Below, in pieces: positions 30,965 through 39,755 of a stretch of 64,000 bases of DNA. The number at the start of each line of letters is the position of its first letter. Within the stretch, counting starts at the first letter, position 1. A program made the translations under genes and the position numbers. The stretch comes from Aliivibrio sp. S3MY1. Lineage in GTDB: Bacteria; Pseudomonadota; Gammaproteobacteria; Enterobacterales; Vibrionaceae. The notes below the pieces were generated by a model. It was not told the origin of the DNA. It saw only the letters and a list, made by a program, of their open reading frames with translations, and ran no database searches. The stretch lies in assembly GCF_028765575.1 (NCBI RefSeq), contig NZ_JARACO010000013.1:41075-105074 (forward strand), given 5' to 3'.

Positions 30965-31028
30965 GGAGGTGTCCTCGCCATAGGTTGGATTTCAAAAATC
31001 CGCGCCATTCTAACAGCACAATGTAAAA

Positions 31029-31044
31029 AGGGAAACGTTTGCGT
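31029..31044. promoter_or_regulatory. PurR-like operator upstream of purM
   Basis: AGGGAAACGTTTGCGT matches the PurR palindrome ACGCAAACGTTTGCGT at 14 of 16 positions. It lies between divergent purM and upp, closer to purM, where purine repression is expected. Binding is inferred. Confidence 0.7.
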
Positions 31045-31189
31045 AAGGAAAATTGAAGAAACTTTGTAATTAAAAATAAGCAAGTAAGTTATTTTAGTCA
31101 GGTGGACACTTTTTTTGTTATTAGAAATTATTCTTAATGAAAAAAGCATGTATAATTGAAAGGTTTGATTAATATATCTGGAGTCAGAA

Positions 31190-31816
31190 ATGAAAGTTGT
31201 TGAAGTAAAACATCCGCTAATAAAACATAAAATCGGTTTAATGCGTGAAGGTGAGATCAGTACTAAGCGTTTTCGCGAATTAGCAACTGAAGTAGGTAGC
31301 CTACTGACTTATGAAGCAACATCAGATTTTGAAACAGAAAAAGTAACCATCAACGGTTGGAACGGCCCTGTTGAAGTAGATCAGATTAAAGGTAAAAAAG
31401 TAACAGTAGTACCAATTCTTCGTGCAGGTCTTGGCATGATGGATGGTGTTCTTGAGCATATCCCAAGTGCACGTATTAGTGTTGTTGGTGTTTACCGTGA
31501 TGAAGAAACACTAGAACCAGTACCATACTTTAACAAGTTAGCGTCTAATATCGATGAGCGTATTGCTCTTGTTGTTGATCCAATGCTTGCGACTGGTGGT
31601 TCTATGATCGCAACGTTAGATCTTCTAAAAGAGAAAGGTTGTAAGCACTTTAAAGTACTTGTACTTGTTGCTGCTCCAGAAGGTATTGAAGCGTTAGAAA
31701 AAGCACATCCAGATGTTGAGCTTTACACGGCAGCTATCGATGAGAAGTTAAATGACAAGGGCTACATTGTTCCGGGTCTTGGCGATGCTGGCGATAAGAT
31801 CTTCGGTACTAAATAA
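31190..31816 (+). CDS. upp: Uracil phosphoribosyltransferase
   Basis: Pyrimidine salvage: makes UMP from uracil and PRPP. The 208-residue protein has the type start [35 protein letters not shown], the PRPP-binding loop [19 protein letters not shown] near residue 128, and a C-terminal [13 protein letters not shown] that recognises uracil. It is preceded by CTGGAG. It is divergent from purM as in E. coli, but the permease uraA is convergent here rather than in tandem downstream. Confidence 0.97.
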   Translation: MKVVEVKHPLIKHKIGLMREGEISTKRFRELATEVGSLLTYEATSDFETEKVTINGWNGPVEVDQIKGKKVTVVPILRAGLGMMDGVLEHIPSARISVVGVYRDEETLEPVPYFNKLASNIDERIALVVDPMLATGGSMIATLDLLKEKGCKHFKVLVLVAAPEGIEALEKAHPDVELYTAAIDEKLNDKGYIVPGLGDAGDKIFGTK

Positions 31817-31857
31817 TTTATAATCTTCTAGTTTAGAACATTAAAAATTAAGAATTT

Positions 31858-31894
31858 AAAAAGGCTTGATGAATTATACTCATCAAGCCTTTTT
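31858..31894. terminator. Bidirectional terminator between upp and uraA
   Basis: AAAAAGGCTTGATGA and TCATCAAGCCTTTTT pair over 15 bases around loop ATTATAC. The A and T runs allow use by both convergent genes. Confidence 0.85.
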
Positions 31895-31920
31895 CTTTAT
31901 CTAGATTTTAAAACCAAGAT

Positions 31921-33177
31921 TTATTTGTCTTCTTCCATTTGTGCATTGTCGACAATATGGCTTTCACCTAGGTCATCAGGAAGAATTAAATTAAGTGCAA
32001 TAGCAACGATGCCGCAAAGACTTACGCCTTGTAAGTTAAAGTCACCGATACCTACCGCCATACCACCGATACCAAATACTAAAGTCACACCAACAATTGT
32101 TAGATTACGTGCTTTATGAAGATCTACTTGGTTTTTAATCAGGGTATTTAGGCCAACCGTTGCGATAGAACCAAACAACAAGATCATAATGCCCCCCATT
32201 ACAGGAACAGGGATCGTTAGTAGTATTGCGCCAAGCTTACCAACCAGAGCAAGAACAATGGCGCATACAGCAGCCCATGTCATGATGACTGGATTGAATG
32301 CTTTGGTTAGCATTACCGCACCGGTAACCTCACTGTAAGTTGTATTTGGTGGCGCACCGATAAGAGAGGCTGCCATTGTTGCAATGCCATCACCTGTAAT
32401 TGTGCGATGTAAGCCTGGCTTTTTAAGGTAGTCTTTACCGGTAACGTTTGAAATCGCTAGCATATCACCCACGTGCTCAACTGCTGGCGCAATAGCCACT
32501 GGGATCATAAATAAGATCGCATTGATATTAAATTCAGGGTAAGTAAAGTTAGGTAGAGCGAACCAAGCGGCTTGATGTACTGGCGTAAAATCGACGATAC
32601 CGCAAAGTAAGCTTAATGAATAGCCAACAATAATACCTGAAAGGATAGGCAGTAATTTGAAAAATCCTTTAGATAAAACACTGACACCAATGGTAGTAAA
32701 TAATGACGCTGCAGCAATCCAAAATGCAACCTGTCCATCGACAAGCTGAAATCCACCATCACCGGTTTTACCTAACGCCATGTTAACGGCGGTTGGGGCT
32801 AAACCTAGACCAATTACCATGATCACAGGACCAACGACCACTGGAGGCAATAATTTATGAATAAATGCGACACCTCTAACTTTAATGACGGCTCCTAATA
32901 CAACGTACACTAAGCCTGCAACCATTAATCCACCCATTGTTGCGGGAATGCCCCACGTTTGGGTGCCATAAATAATAGGAGCAATAAAAGCAAAAGACGA
33001 AGCAAGAAAAATAGGGACAGAGCGACGAGTAACTAATTGAAAGAGAAGGGTACCAACACCAGCACCAAATAGAGCAACATTAGGATCTAAACCCGTCAAG
33101 AGGGGAACAAGAACGAGAGCACCAAATGCAACGAATAGCATTTGAAAGCCTTGGAACAAATTGTATAGCATTTTCAT
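31921..33177 (-). CDS. uraA: Uracil permease (NCS2 / UraA family)
   Basis: Proton-coupled uracil uptake across the inner membrane. The 418-residue protein has about 14 hydrophobic segments. It has the family landmarks PVVVGPVIMVIGLGLAPTAV, AVEHVGDMLAISNVTG (substrate-binding Glu region) and the late TTYSEVTGAVMLTKAFNP. Two ATGs, at 33177 and 33171, are possible; the second is better spaced from TGGA. It converges on upp, unlike the tandem upp-uraA order of E. coli, so the two salvage genes have separate promoters here. Confidence 0.93.
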   Translation of the reverse strand: MKMLYNLFQGFQMLFVAFGALVLVPLLTGLDPNVALFGAGVGTLLFQLVTRRSVPIFLASSFAFIAPIIYGTQTWGIPATMGGLMVAGLVYVVLGAVIKVRGVAFIHKLLPPVVVGPVIMVIGLGLAPTAVNMALGKTGDGGFQLVDGQVAFWIAAASLFTTIGVSVLSKGFFKLLPILSGIIVGYSLSLLCGIVDFTPVHQAAWFALPNFTYPEFNINAILFMIPVAIAPAVEHVGDMLAISNVTGKDYLKKPGLHRTITGDGIATMAASLIGAPPNTTYSEVTGAVMLTKAFNPVIMTWAAVCAIVLALVGKLGAILLTIPVPVMGGIMILLFGSIATVGLNTLIKNQVDLHKARNLTIVGVTLVFGIGGMAVGIGDFNLQGVSLCGIVAIALNLILPDDLGESHIVDNAQMEEDK

Positions 33178-33376
33178 GTCCAGTAATGAATTTGAGGGAT
33201 TCTATCACTATTTTTTTAATAAATATCTTGATTTATCTCGTGAAAAAATAAAAATTCTTAAGAAAGTATTACACTAATAGCTTGAAAGTTAGATCTGAGT
33301 CAATTCGAATCCTTGCTGAATAATGGGATAGCCCTTATTATCAGCGACAATTATAAAAGTATTTATAGGTTGTTTG

Positions 33377-34522
33377 ATGTTACGTATTTTATGTTTAGTT
33401 GTTTGTCTGATTGCAGGACCTGTTTTTGCACAGCAACAAAGTGATCTTTATCATACCGAAGTACAATTAACGGGCTCTGAAAAAGCAGAAAGCTTAGCGA
33501 AAAAAGAAGGCTTAGTTAATGTATTAGTTAAAGTATCAGGGCAACAAACGATCGCTGATAATGAAGTGATAAAAAAAGCATTAACGCAGAGTGATCGCTA
33601 CGTAACGCAAATGAGCTTTGTTGATTATGATAATGCTCCGCGCGCAATTAAATTAGGGTACAACTCTAAAATGGTATTGAGTTTATTAACTCAAACTGAA
33701 ACCAGTATTTGGGAGACTCCTCGAAAATCGGTACTGGTTTGGATTGTGAATGAATACAATTACCAAAGAAGTATTATTTGGGAGCAATCAAATAACAGCT
33801 TAATTACTCGAATTAAAGATGCTGCGAATGAAAGAGGCTTACCTGTTATGTTCCCTGTAGGGGACTTCGATGATGTAACTTCAATAGAAATTCCAGATTT
33901 ATGGGGTAACTTTAAAAAACCAATTGCTGATGCGAGTGAACGCTATAATCCGCAAGCGATTTTAGTCGTAAAAGTACGTGGTAATAGATCTACATGGACG
34001 TTATTTGATTCGACGCCTCAGAACCTAGTGAAGACATCGAAAAAGTCGATTGAAGGTCAAGTATCCGGCTCTGTTCAGTTAGCTGATATGATCAATGAAG
34101 TGAGCGATTATTTTGCTAAAACATACACTAAAAAACTAGGTGCAGTGGCGAGTGAATTAGAAACGGTATCGATTGAAGGGATTCATACGGCACGTTCTTT
34201 TTTCACTATTGAGAAGCAATTAAAGCAAATGAACTCAGTAGCCAGTGTGCAGATAAATACGATCCAAGGCGATAAAGTGACTTACGCATTAAGCTTGCTA
34301 GGTGACTATCAACAATTTAATGATGAACTTTTAAGTAAGAATTCTCGTATTTCACTCATTCTAGAAGAGCCAGTTGCTGTCGCTGTAGATGATGAAATTA
34401 AAAGTGATGTTATGACAGAGGAAGTATTAGACGACGGTATGCCTATCGTGAGCGAAGAGATGCAAGTTGGAGCTGAAAAAGTACAGCCAGTTGTTCATAA
34501 GTATAAATTGAGCGCAAGTTAA
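33377..34522 (+). CDS. DUF2066-family secreted protein
   Basis: A 381-residue protein of unknown function that I assign to DUF2066. It has a signal peptide (MLRILCLVVCLIAGPVFA, cleaved near QQQSD). The body has the family pattern: GLVNVLVKVSGQQTIADN, a WETPRKSVLVWIV stretch, and PQAILVVKVRGN. The C-terminal 45 residues are acidic and low in complexity. ATG at 33377 is chosen over the overlapping TTG at 33374. In related genomes, as I recall, this family sits directly before hda; here a terminator and a DUF2069 gene follow and no hda is present. Confidence 0.78.
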   Translation: MLRILCLVVCLIAGPVFAQQQSDLYHTEVQLTGSEKAESLAKKEGLVNVLVKVSGQQTIADNEVIKKALTQSDRYVTQMSFVDYDNAPRAIKLGYNSKMVLSLLTQTETSIWETPRKSVLVWIVNEYNYQRSIIWEQSNNSLITRIKDAANERGLPVMFPVGDFDDVTSIEIPDLWGNFKKPIADASERYNPQAILVVKVRGNRSTWTLFDSTPQNLVKTSKKSIEGQVSGSVQLADMINEVSDYFAKTYTKKLGAVASELETVSIEGIHTARSFFTIEKQLKQMNSVASVQINTIQGDKVTYALSLLGDYQQFNDELLSKNSRISLILEEPVAVAVDDEIKSDVMTEEVLDDGMPIVSEEMQVGAEKVQPVVHKYKLSAS

Positions 34523-34550
34523 AATATACATCCTATTGATAAGTATAAAT

Positions 34551-34585
34551 AAAAAAGGTGACTATAAAATATAGTCACCTTTTTT
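34551..34585. terminator. Bidirectional terminator between DUF2066 and DUF2069 genes
   Basis: AAAAAAGGTGACTAT and ATAGTCACCTTTTTT pair perfectly over 15 bases around AAAAT. It occupies most of the short gap between these converging genes. Confidence 0.85.
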
Positions 34586-34618
34586 GTGTCTGTAAGTTCA
34601 ACCTTAATTAGAGTTGTT

Positions 34619-35053
34619 TTATTTACTTTCGGTATATTTGGCTTTTTCTATTTTCTCGACTTCAGACAAACGTTTTAGTTTTAATCCTAACTCTTTGCCT
34701 CGTAAGCGAGCGTAATAAATATTACCAATAAATGCTCCAGAGGTGAGGATGACTTCAATTAGTGCTAAATAACGCTCTCCTTCATCAAGCCAGAGAATGG
34801 TTAAACCATGTAAAAAGTAGAACATTAAAATAAAATTAGCCCATGCGTGTGTGTAAGGCTTACCTTGAATGATCCCCTTTAGTGGAAAAAGCATTGGAAT
34901 AATCCATGCCACCATAATGCCATATGGGTTAATCAATGAATGAGGGGAGAGAGTGCTATGCCAAAGAGCGACAAACACAAGTAGTGCTAAGTTACAAAAT
35001 AGTGCAAGAAAACGATAGCGCTTTGTTTCTGCGCTCATTTCAACGTGATCCAT
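34619..35053 (-). CDS. DUF2069-family membrane protein
   Basis: A 144-residue inner-membrane protein with about four hydrophobic segments (FLALFCNLALLVFVALWH, then a second near ILMFYFLHGLTILWLDEGER) and a basic, charged C-terminal tail. The family DUF2069 is assigned from the motif around FYFLHGLTILWLDEGERYLA. The function is unknown. It lies 20 bases downstream of the ArsC-like gene on the same strand and is probably co-transcribed with it and bepA. Confidence 0.75.
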   Translation of the reverse strand: MDHVEMSAETKRYRFLALFCNLALLVFVALWHSTLSPHSLINPYGIMVAWIIPMLFPLKGIIQGKPYTHAWANFILMFYFLHGLTILWLDEGERYLALIEVILTSGAFIGNIYYARLRGKELGLKLKRLSEVEKIEKAKYTESK

Positions 35054-35073
35054 GTTTAGTTTCCCGCTTAATA

Positions 35074-35424
35074 CTATAAAATCTCTAAAACTTGCTCTGG
35101 TGGACGACCTATTTTTGCTTGGTTGTTGTTAACCACAATAGGGCGTTCAATCAGTTTTGGTGTTTGTACCATCGCTTCAAAGAGTTGCTCGTCTGTCACT
35201 GAGCTATCTCCTAGATTTTGTTCTTTATATTCAGCTTCTTTTACTCTCATCATGTCACGAACAGAATCGAATCCTAATTGAGAGAATAGTGTTTTTAAGG
35301 CATCGACACTTGGTGTTTCTTCTAGGTATTTCACAACGCTTGGGGTTACGCCTTGAGCTTCTAATAGCGCTAATGTTTCACGGCTTTTTGAGCAACGAGG
35401 GTTATGATAAATAATAACAGACAT
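35074..35424 (-). CDS. ArsC-family reductase (arsenate reductase, glutaredoxin type)
   Basis: A 116-residue thioredoxin-fold protein of the ArsC family. It has the N-terminal active-site motif IIYHNPRCSKSRETL with the redox Cys at residue 11. The family IERPIVVN motif, which helps bind oxyanion, is near residue 93. It matches the YfgD type encoded beside bepA in E. coli. Arsenate reduction is possible but not shown, and no ars operon genes are nearby. AAAAGGA precedes the start; the gap to bepA is 15 bases. Confidence 0.85.
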   Translation of the reverse strand: MSVIIYHNPRCSKSRETLALLEAQGVTPSVVKYLEETPSVDALKTLFSQLGFDSVRDMMRVKEAEYKEQNLGDSSVTDEQLFEAMVQTPKLIERPIVVNNNQAKIGRPPEQVLEIL

Positions 35425-35439
35425 ACTTTTTCCTTTTGA

Positions 35440-36894
35440 TTATAAAGTGCTGAAACGCTCTCGTGATAGACGAAGCTGATCGATTCTGGCGTCGTATCTT
35501 GCTTGATCTAAACTTCCATACTCAACCAGTTGACTTGCTTGAGTGTAATTATTTAATGCTTTGTTCCACATTCCTTTAAGGGCGTAGACTTCAGCTCTTG
35601 CTGCTAATTCACCATTGGCACTGCCATTATCATGATAAGCCTTGGCTAACAATTGCCATCCTGTTGGGTCGTCTGGATTATCATGAGTATAACGCTGCAA
35701 TACACGAACCGCTTCTGCTGGCTTATTGCTTTCAGATAAAGCGTGAGCATAGTTAATGGTTAATACCGGGTTGTTTGGTAGCTGAACTAAGCCGTTTTCT
35801 AATCGCGTAATGGCTTGCACATTCTTTTTTGTGTACAGATCTAAATCGGTTGCCGCATCAATATAAAAAACATTGAGAGGGTCATTTTTTAATAAATCAC
35901 TAAGTAATGGTTGTGCTTTCGCGTATTGCTTTGAATCAATATAGACTAATGCTTTGCCGTAATGTAAGGCATTTTTAATCTCGCTATTATGTGTTTTTGA
36001 TTTACGTGAAAACCAATCTAAAGCGGCATTACTATCAATTCCTGCGTAGCGAGCCACAATACGTGAACGAGCTAGTTGATAGTGTAATGAAGTGTTCACT
36101 CTACGCATTGGGTATTGTTGCGCTCTTTCACGACTGTCTGTAATACGAGAAGTTGGTAATGGGTGAGTCAGCAGCATGGGTGGTGGTGTGCTTGCATAAC
36201 GATATTGATCCGCTAAGCGAGAGAAAAAACGCGGCATCGCGGAAACATCAAAACCAGATTTTGCCAAGGTATCGATACCAAATCGGTCAGCTTCTTTTTC
36301 ATTACTGCGAGTGTAGTTAATTGAACTTTGCATTGCACCAGCAGTAGTGGCATGAATCGCGGCTATCCCTGCTTCTGGGGCGGCAATAGCGAGCAGTAAT
36401 GACCCAATAAGAGCCGCCATGGTTGCAGGTGAGCGTCTTGCCTGATCTTCCATACTTCGAGCAAGGTGACGTTGAGTTATATGGGCGATTTCGTGAGCAA
36501 CCACCGACGCAAGTTCACTTTCTGATTGTGCGTGTAAAAATAAACCAGAATGGAGCGCGACATAACCACCAAAAAAGGCAAAGGCGTTGATCTCTCTGTT
36601 ATTTATTAGAAAAAAATGAAAAGGTGTTTTGACATCACTGGCATTAGCAACTAATCGATGGCCAAGATCTTGAACATATTCCGCTAAAACGGGGTCATTA
36701 ATAACGGGTTGGCTTGCGCGAAGCATGCGCATATAGGCATCGCCATAAATAAGTTCTTGGTCTATGGTCAGCGTTGATGCTGCCGTCGTACCAATATCAG
36801 GGAGATTAAGGTCGTTATTTGCATAAACAGGAAGCGTGCTTGTCAGTATTGATGTGATCAATAAAGCGCTGGCCATTTTTTTTAGTTTGAACAT
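35440..36894 (-). CDS. bepA: Beta-barrel assembly-enhancing protease BepA
   Basis: Periplasmic M48-family metalloprotease and chaperone that promotes outer-membrane protein assembly and degrades stalled LptD or BamA. The 484-residue precursor has a signal peptide (MFKLKKMASALLITSILTST). The zinc motif is VVAHEIAHITQRHLARSMED near residue 135, with the third ligand in NEKEADRFGIDTL. The C-terminal half (about residues 310-480) is TPR-like (NPVLTINYAHALSESNKPAEA). Its role fits with the BAM genes elsewhere in the window. Confidence 0.94.
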   Translation of the reverse strand: MFKLKKMASALLITSILTSTLPVYANNDLNLPDIGTTAASTLTIDQELIYGDAYMRMLRASQPVINDPVLAEYVQDLGHRLVANASDVKTPFHFFLINNREINAFAFFGGYVALHSGLFLHAQSESELASVVAHEIAHITQRHLARSMEDQARRSPATMAALIGSLLLAIAAPEAGIAAIHATTAGAMQSSINYTRSNEKEADRFGIDTLAKSGFDVSAMPRFFSRLADQYRYASTPPPMLLTHPLPTSRITDSRERAQQYPMRRVNTSLHYQLARSRIVARYAGIDSNAALDWFSRKSKTHNSEIKNALHYGKALVYIDSKQYAKAQPLLSDLLKNDPLNVFYIDAATDLDLYTKKNVQAITRLENGLVQLPNNPVLTINYAHALSESNKPAEAVRVLQRYTHDNPDDPTGWQLLAKAYHDNGSANGELAARAEVYALKGMWNKALNNYTQASQLVEYGSLDQARYDARIDQLRLSRERFSTL

Positions 36895-37065
36895 GTTGTT
36901 TTTGCAAATCCTTTTAACAATACTAATCTGGATAAGTTGTAGAGAAAATAATAACCTAATTGAGCTGTAGTAAGAGTATCACATTTGAAATTGGTTTCTT
37001 TTTTGTTTTAATTATGTGATTTATACTCTTTTAATTGGAATCTATCATATCTATAGAGTCGTTGA

Positions 37066-37287
37066 ATGGAAACCAGAAGCGTAGATTTATCACAACATCG
37101 TTGCCCAATGTCATTACTATTAGCAAAACGAGAAAGTCACTCTTTGGGTGGAGATGAACAATTACACCTCAAAGTCGTCGACAAAACATCGTTAGCCGAT
37201 ATCATGAAGTACTTTGAACAACACTCATTTGATATTCATTTAGAAAAAACAGACTCATGTTCGTTTTTAACCGTTACTAGGAAGTAG
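37066..37287 (+). CDS. TusA-like sulfurtransferase family protein
   Basis: A 73-residue protein with the small TusA fold pattern. VDLSQHRCPMSLLLAKRES carries the conserved Cys-Pro pair near residue 14, followed by a LADIMKYFEQH helix and a C-terminal beta strand. Members may carry persulfide sulfur, but the target is not known. Sequence after CP differs from TusA proper (CPMSLL rather than CPEPVM), so it is probably a paralogue. It is divergent from bepA and eight bases upstream of perM, an arrangement also seen near bepA in related genomes. Confidence 0.78.
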   Translation: METRSVDLSQHRCPMSLLLAKRESHSLGGDEQLHLKVVDKTSLADIMKYFEQHSFDIHLEKTDSCSFLTVTRK

Positions 37288-37295
37288 AATATAAT

Positions 37296-38366
37296 ATGTT
37301 AGATATGGTAACAAAGTGGTATAAGCGCCGCTTTTCAGATCCACACGCGGTGAGCTTGGTTGCGATTCTTATTGTCGGCTTTATTACTATTTATTTCTTT
37401 GGTCATCTTATTGCCCCCCTTCTAGTCGCCATTGTTTTAGCGTATTTACTTGAATGGCCAGTGGTTAAGCTCACTAAACTTGGCATACCAAGAACCCTTT
37501 CTGTCATATTAGTGATTATTCTGTTTATCAGTGTGATGTTGATGGCGGTTTTCGGGTTGGTGCCAAACATTTGGAATCAAATCGGTAATTTAATAAATGA
37601 CATGCCGTCAATGTTTAATGGTTTACATAATTTTTTATCAAGCCTTCCTGAGCGTTACCCTGAGTTCATTCAGCCTCAATTGATTGACACGTTATTAGAT
37701 ACATTACGTGGCAAAGTACTTGGCATGGGTGAAAGCATGGTTAAAGGTTCATTGGCATCATTAGTTAGTATTGCTGCATTAGGGGTATATTTAATCCTTG
37801 TTCCGCTGCTTGTTTTCTTCTTATTAAAAGATAAAGAAGAGATGGTGGCAACCATGAGCCATATCCTTCCTCAAAATCGTCGTTTAGCGACTAAAGTATG
37901 GGTAGAGATGAATGAGCAGATCAGTAATTATATTCGCGGAAAAGTCGTTGAAATTATCATTGTTGGTGGTGTCAGCTACATAACCTTTTTCATTATGGAT
38001 TTACGCTATTCATTGCTGTTAGCTGTTATGGTCGGATTCTCAGTACTTATCCCATATATTGGTGCAGCCGCGGTTACTGTGCCGATTGCGATTGTGGCGT
38101 TATTTCAATGGGGATTAACCCCTGATTTTTACTGGTTAATACTTGCTTATGGGATCATTCAGGCATTAGATGGCAATGTGTTAGTACCCGTCTTATTCTC
38201 TGAGGCGGTTAACCTGCACCCAGTGGCGATCATTGTATCGGTGCTTGTATTTGGTGGTTTGTGGGGGTTTTGGGGCGTCTTCTTTGCTATTCCGTTAGCA
38301 ACATTGGTTAAAGCGGTTTGGAAGGCGTTGCCTGCGACAGATGAAGTATTTAATAAAGCATCATAA
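37296..38366 (+). CDS. perM: AI-2E-family transporter, PerM-like
   Basis: A 356-residue inner-membrane protein of the PF01594 (AI-2E transporter / PerM) family with about eight membrane segments. Typical stretches are LIAPLLVAIVLAYLLEWPVVKL, the amphipathic mid-region LINDMPSMFNGLHNFLSSLP, LLVFFLLKDKEEM and IPYIGAAAVTVPIAIVALFQ. The substrate is uncertain: the family covers exporters and ion/proton antiporters, and no autoinducer role is implied. It is downstream of the TusA-like gene and converges on bcp. Confidence 0.88.
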   Translation: MLDMVTKWYKRRFSDPHAVSLVAILIVGFITIYFFGHLIAPLLVAIVLAYLLEWPVVKLTKLGIPRTLSVILVIILFISVMLMAVFGLVPNIWNQIGNLINDMPSMFNGLHNFLSSLPERYPEFIQPQLIDTLLDTLRGKVLGMGESMVKGSLASLVSIAALGVYLILVPLLVFFLLKDKEEMVATMSHILPQNRRLATKVWVEMNEQISNYIRGKVVEIIIVGGVSYITFFIMDLRYSLLLAVMVGFSVLIPYIGAAAVTVPIAIVALFQWGLTPDFYWLILAYGIIQALDGNVLVPVLFSEAVNLHPVAIIVSVLVFGGLWGFWGVFFAIPLATLVKAVWKALPATDEVFNKAS

Positions 38367-38382
38367 AGTAAATAAATAAAAG

Positions 38383-38416
38383 AAAGGCGGTACTTTTGAT
38401 GAGCACCGCCTTTTTT
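38383..38416. terminator. Bidirectional terminator between perM and bcp
   Basis: AAAGGCGGT and ACCGCCTTT pair around a 13-base loop, with a T-run on the plus side and an A-rich stretch on the other. Confidence 0.75.
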
Positions 38417-38452
38417 ATTTTGAGCTTTTAAAACGATGCTTTCTCGTTTCAC

Positions 38453-38923
38453 TTATTTATTGTTTAAATAGTCCAATACCACTTCATGGTGAGTCTTGGT
38501 TTTGAATTTATTGAACACGTGTTCAATCACGCCTTCTTCGTTAATCAGAAAGCTAATGCGATGTAATCCATCGTATACTTTACCCATGAATTTCTTCTCA
38601 CCCCATACGCCAAAGGCATCTGCAGCAGCATGATCTTCATCTGATAATAACGTAAAGTTCAAGTCATCACGCTCGATGAATTTACCTAAGCGTTTCACCG
38701 GATCAATACTGACACCGAGTGTAACGACGTTATGGGCATCTAACTCCGCTTTACTGTCACGAAGACCTTGAGCTTGAACGGTACACCCTGGCGTCATTGC
38801 TTTTGGGTAGAAATAAAATAGAACTTTCTTTCCTTTTAAATCAGAAAGAGAAATTGATTCTCCATTTTGATCAATAAGTGATACGTCGGGTGCAGGTGAG
38901 CCTGCTGCTAATGGCGTGATCAT
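38453..38923 (-). CDS. bcp: Thiol peroxidase Bcp (PrxQ type), one-cysteine form
   Basis: Reduces hydroperoxides in the cytoplasm. The 156-residue peroxiredoxin has the catalytic motif FYPKAMTPGCTVQAQGLRDS with the peroxidatic Cys at residue 47. The resolving cysteine that lies five residues later in E. coli Bcp is replaced by Gln-52. The protein has no other cysteine, so it must be resolved by an external thiol. It is followed on the chromosome by gcvR upstream (26-base gap), as in E. coli gcvR-bcp. Confidence 0.93.
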   Translation of the reverse strand: MITPLAAGSPAPDVSLIDQNGESISLSDLKGKKVLFYFYPKAMTPGCTVQAQGLRDSKAELDAHNVVTLGVSIDPVKRLGKFIERDDLNFTLLSDEDHAAADAFGVWGEKKFMGKVYDGLHRISFLINEEGVIEHVFNKFKTKTHHEVVLDYLNNK

Positions 38924-38949
38924 ACTATTTCCTTTTAACTGTGTTTTTT

Positions 38950-39480
38950 CTAATTAGTTTTATAAAAATTTATCTTACCGTTTACATTGAGTGATGCACA
39001 TAAGGTTTCAAATTGTTCTTGTATCTCAATGATGTGGCACTCTTTAAAAATTTCTGCGGTAATGTGAATTTGAAATGTGTTTTGGTTTTCGCCCTTTTTA
39101 AGCGTTTGAGCACTAAGCGTTTTTAAATCGATATCGCGATTGGCTAAAAAATCAGTAAATTTCTCTGTTAAGCCGGGGCGATCTTCAGATTCAACAAAAG
39201 CGTCAATAGTATAAAAAATATCTTTCTCTTGATGAGGTGATGTTCGCTTCATCATGGTGATTAAATCGTGCTGTTGCCCAAGTAAAGGTAAGGTATTTTC
39301 AATACGAGAAATCGCATTTGCAGTACCAGAGAGCAGCATGATAAGCGTAAATTCATTACCAAATGACGCTATACGGCTATCAACAATATTGCAGCTTGAT
39401 TCGGTGACAAGACGAGTCACCTTATTAGAGATACCAGGTCTGTCAGTGCCGACAGCGGTAATTACAAGGTGTTGAGGCAT
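38950..39480 (-). CDS. gcvR: Glycine cleavage system transcriptional repressor GcvR
   Basis: ACT-domain protein that, in E. coli, binds GcvA and represses the gcv operon when glycine is low. The 176-residue protein has two ACT domains: one starts QHLVITAVGTDRPGISNKV, the second FVESEDRPGLTEKFTDFL near residue 95. It has no DNA-binding domain, as expected of a co-repressor. It is divergent from dapA and upstream of bcp, the E. coli order. Neither gcvA nor a glycine riboswitch is visible in the window. Confidence 0.9.
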   Translation of the reverse strand: MPQHLVITAVGTDRPGISNKVTRLVTESSCNIVDSRIASFGNEFTLIMLLSGTANAISRIENTLPLLGQQHDLITMMKRTSPHQEKDIFYTIDAFVESEDRPGLTEKFTDFLANRDIDLKTLSAQTLKKGENQNTFQIHITAEIFKECHIIEIQEQFETLCASLNVNGKINFYKTN

Positions 39481-39755
39481 AAAAAACTCGTTATTGAAAA
39501 AGATAACCTAATACTAACACGCAAGTGATTGTGTGATAAGCAAGCAATAGTGGACAATCGTCAAAAAAAAGACTCTACAACAGAGGCTTTTATGTAATAT
39601 CCTTGAGGTATATTGATTGAATGATTCTGCTCATAACATAGAAGACGAAAACCATAGTGTGTTTCGTGTGGTCAAGGACGATGACTCTTTGTTGTGAAAT
39701 TAATGAATAACAGAATCAATTCGTACATTCAGGCTAAGAAAAAAGGGAGAAGGAT

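Noticed and set aside
37296..38366. A quorum-sensing AI-2 exporter
   Set aside because: The family name (AI-2E transporter) is historical; PerM-type members at this locus have no shown link to autoinducer export.
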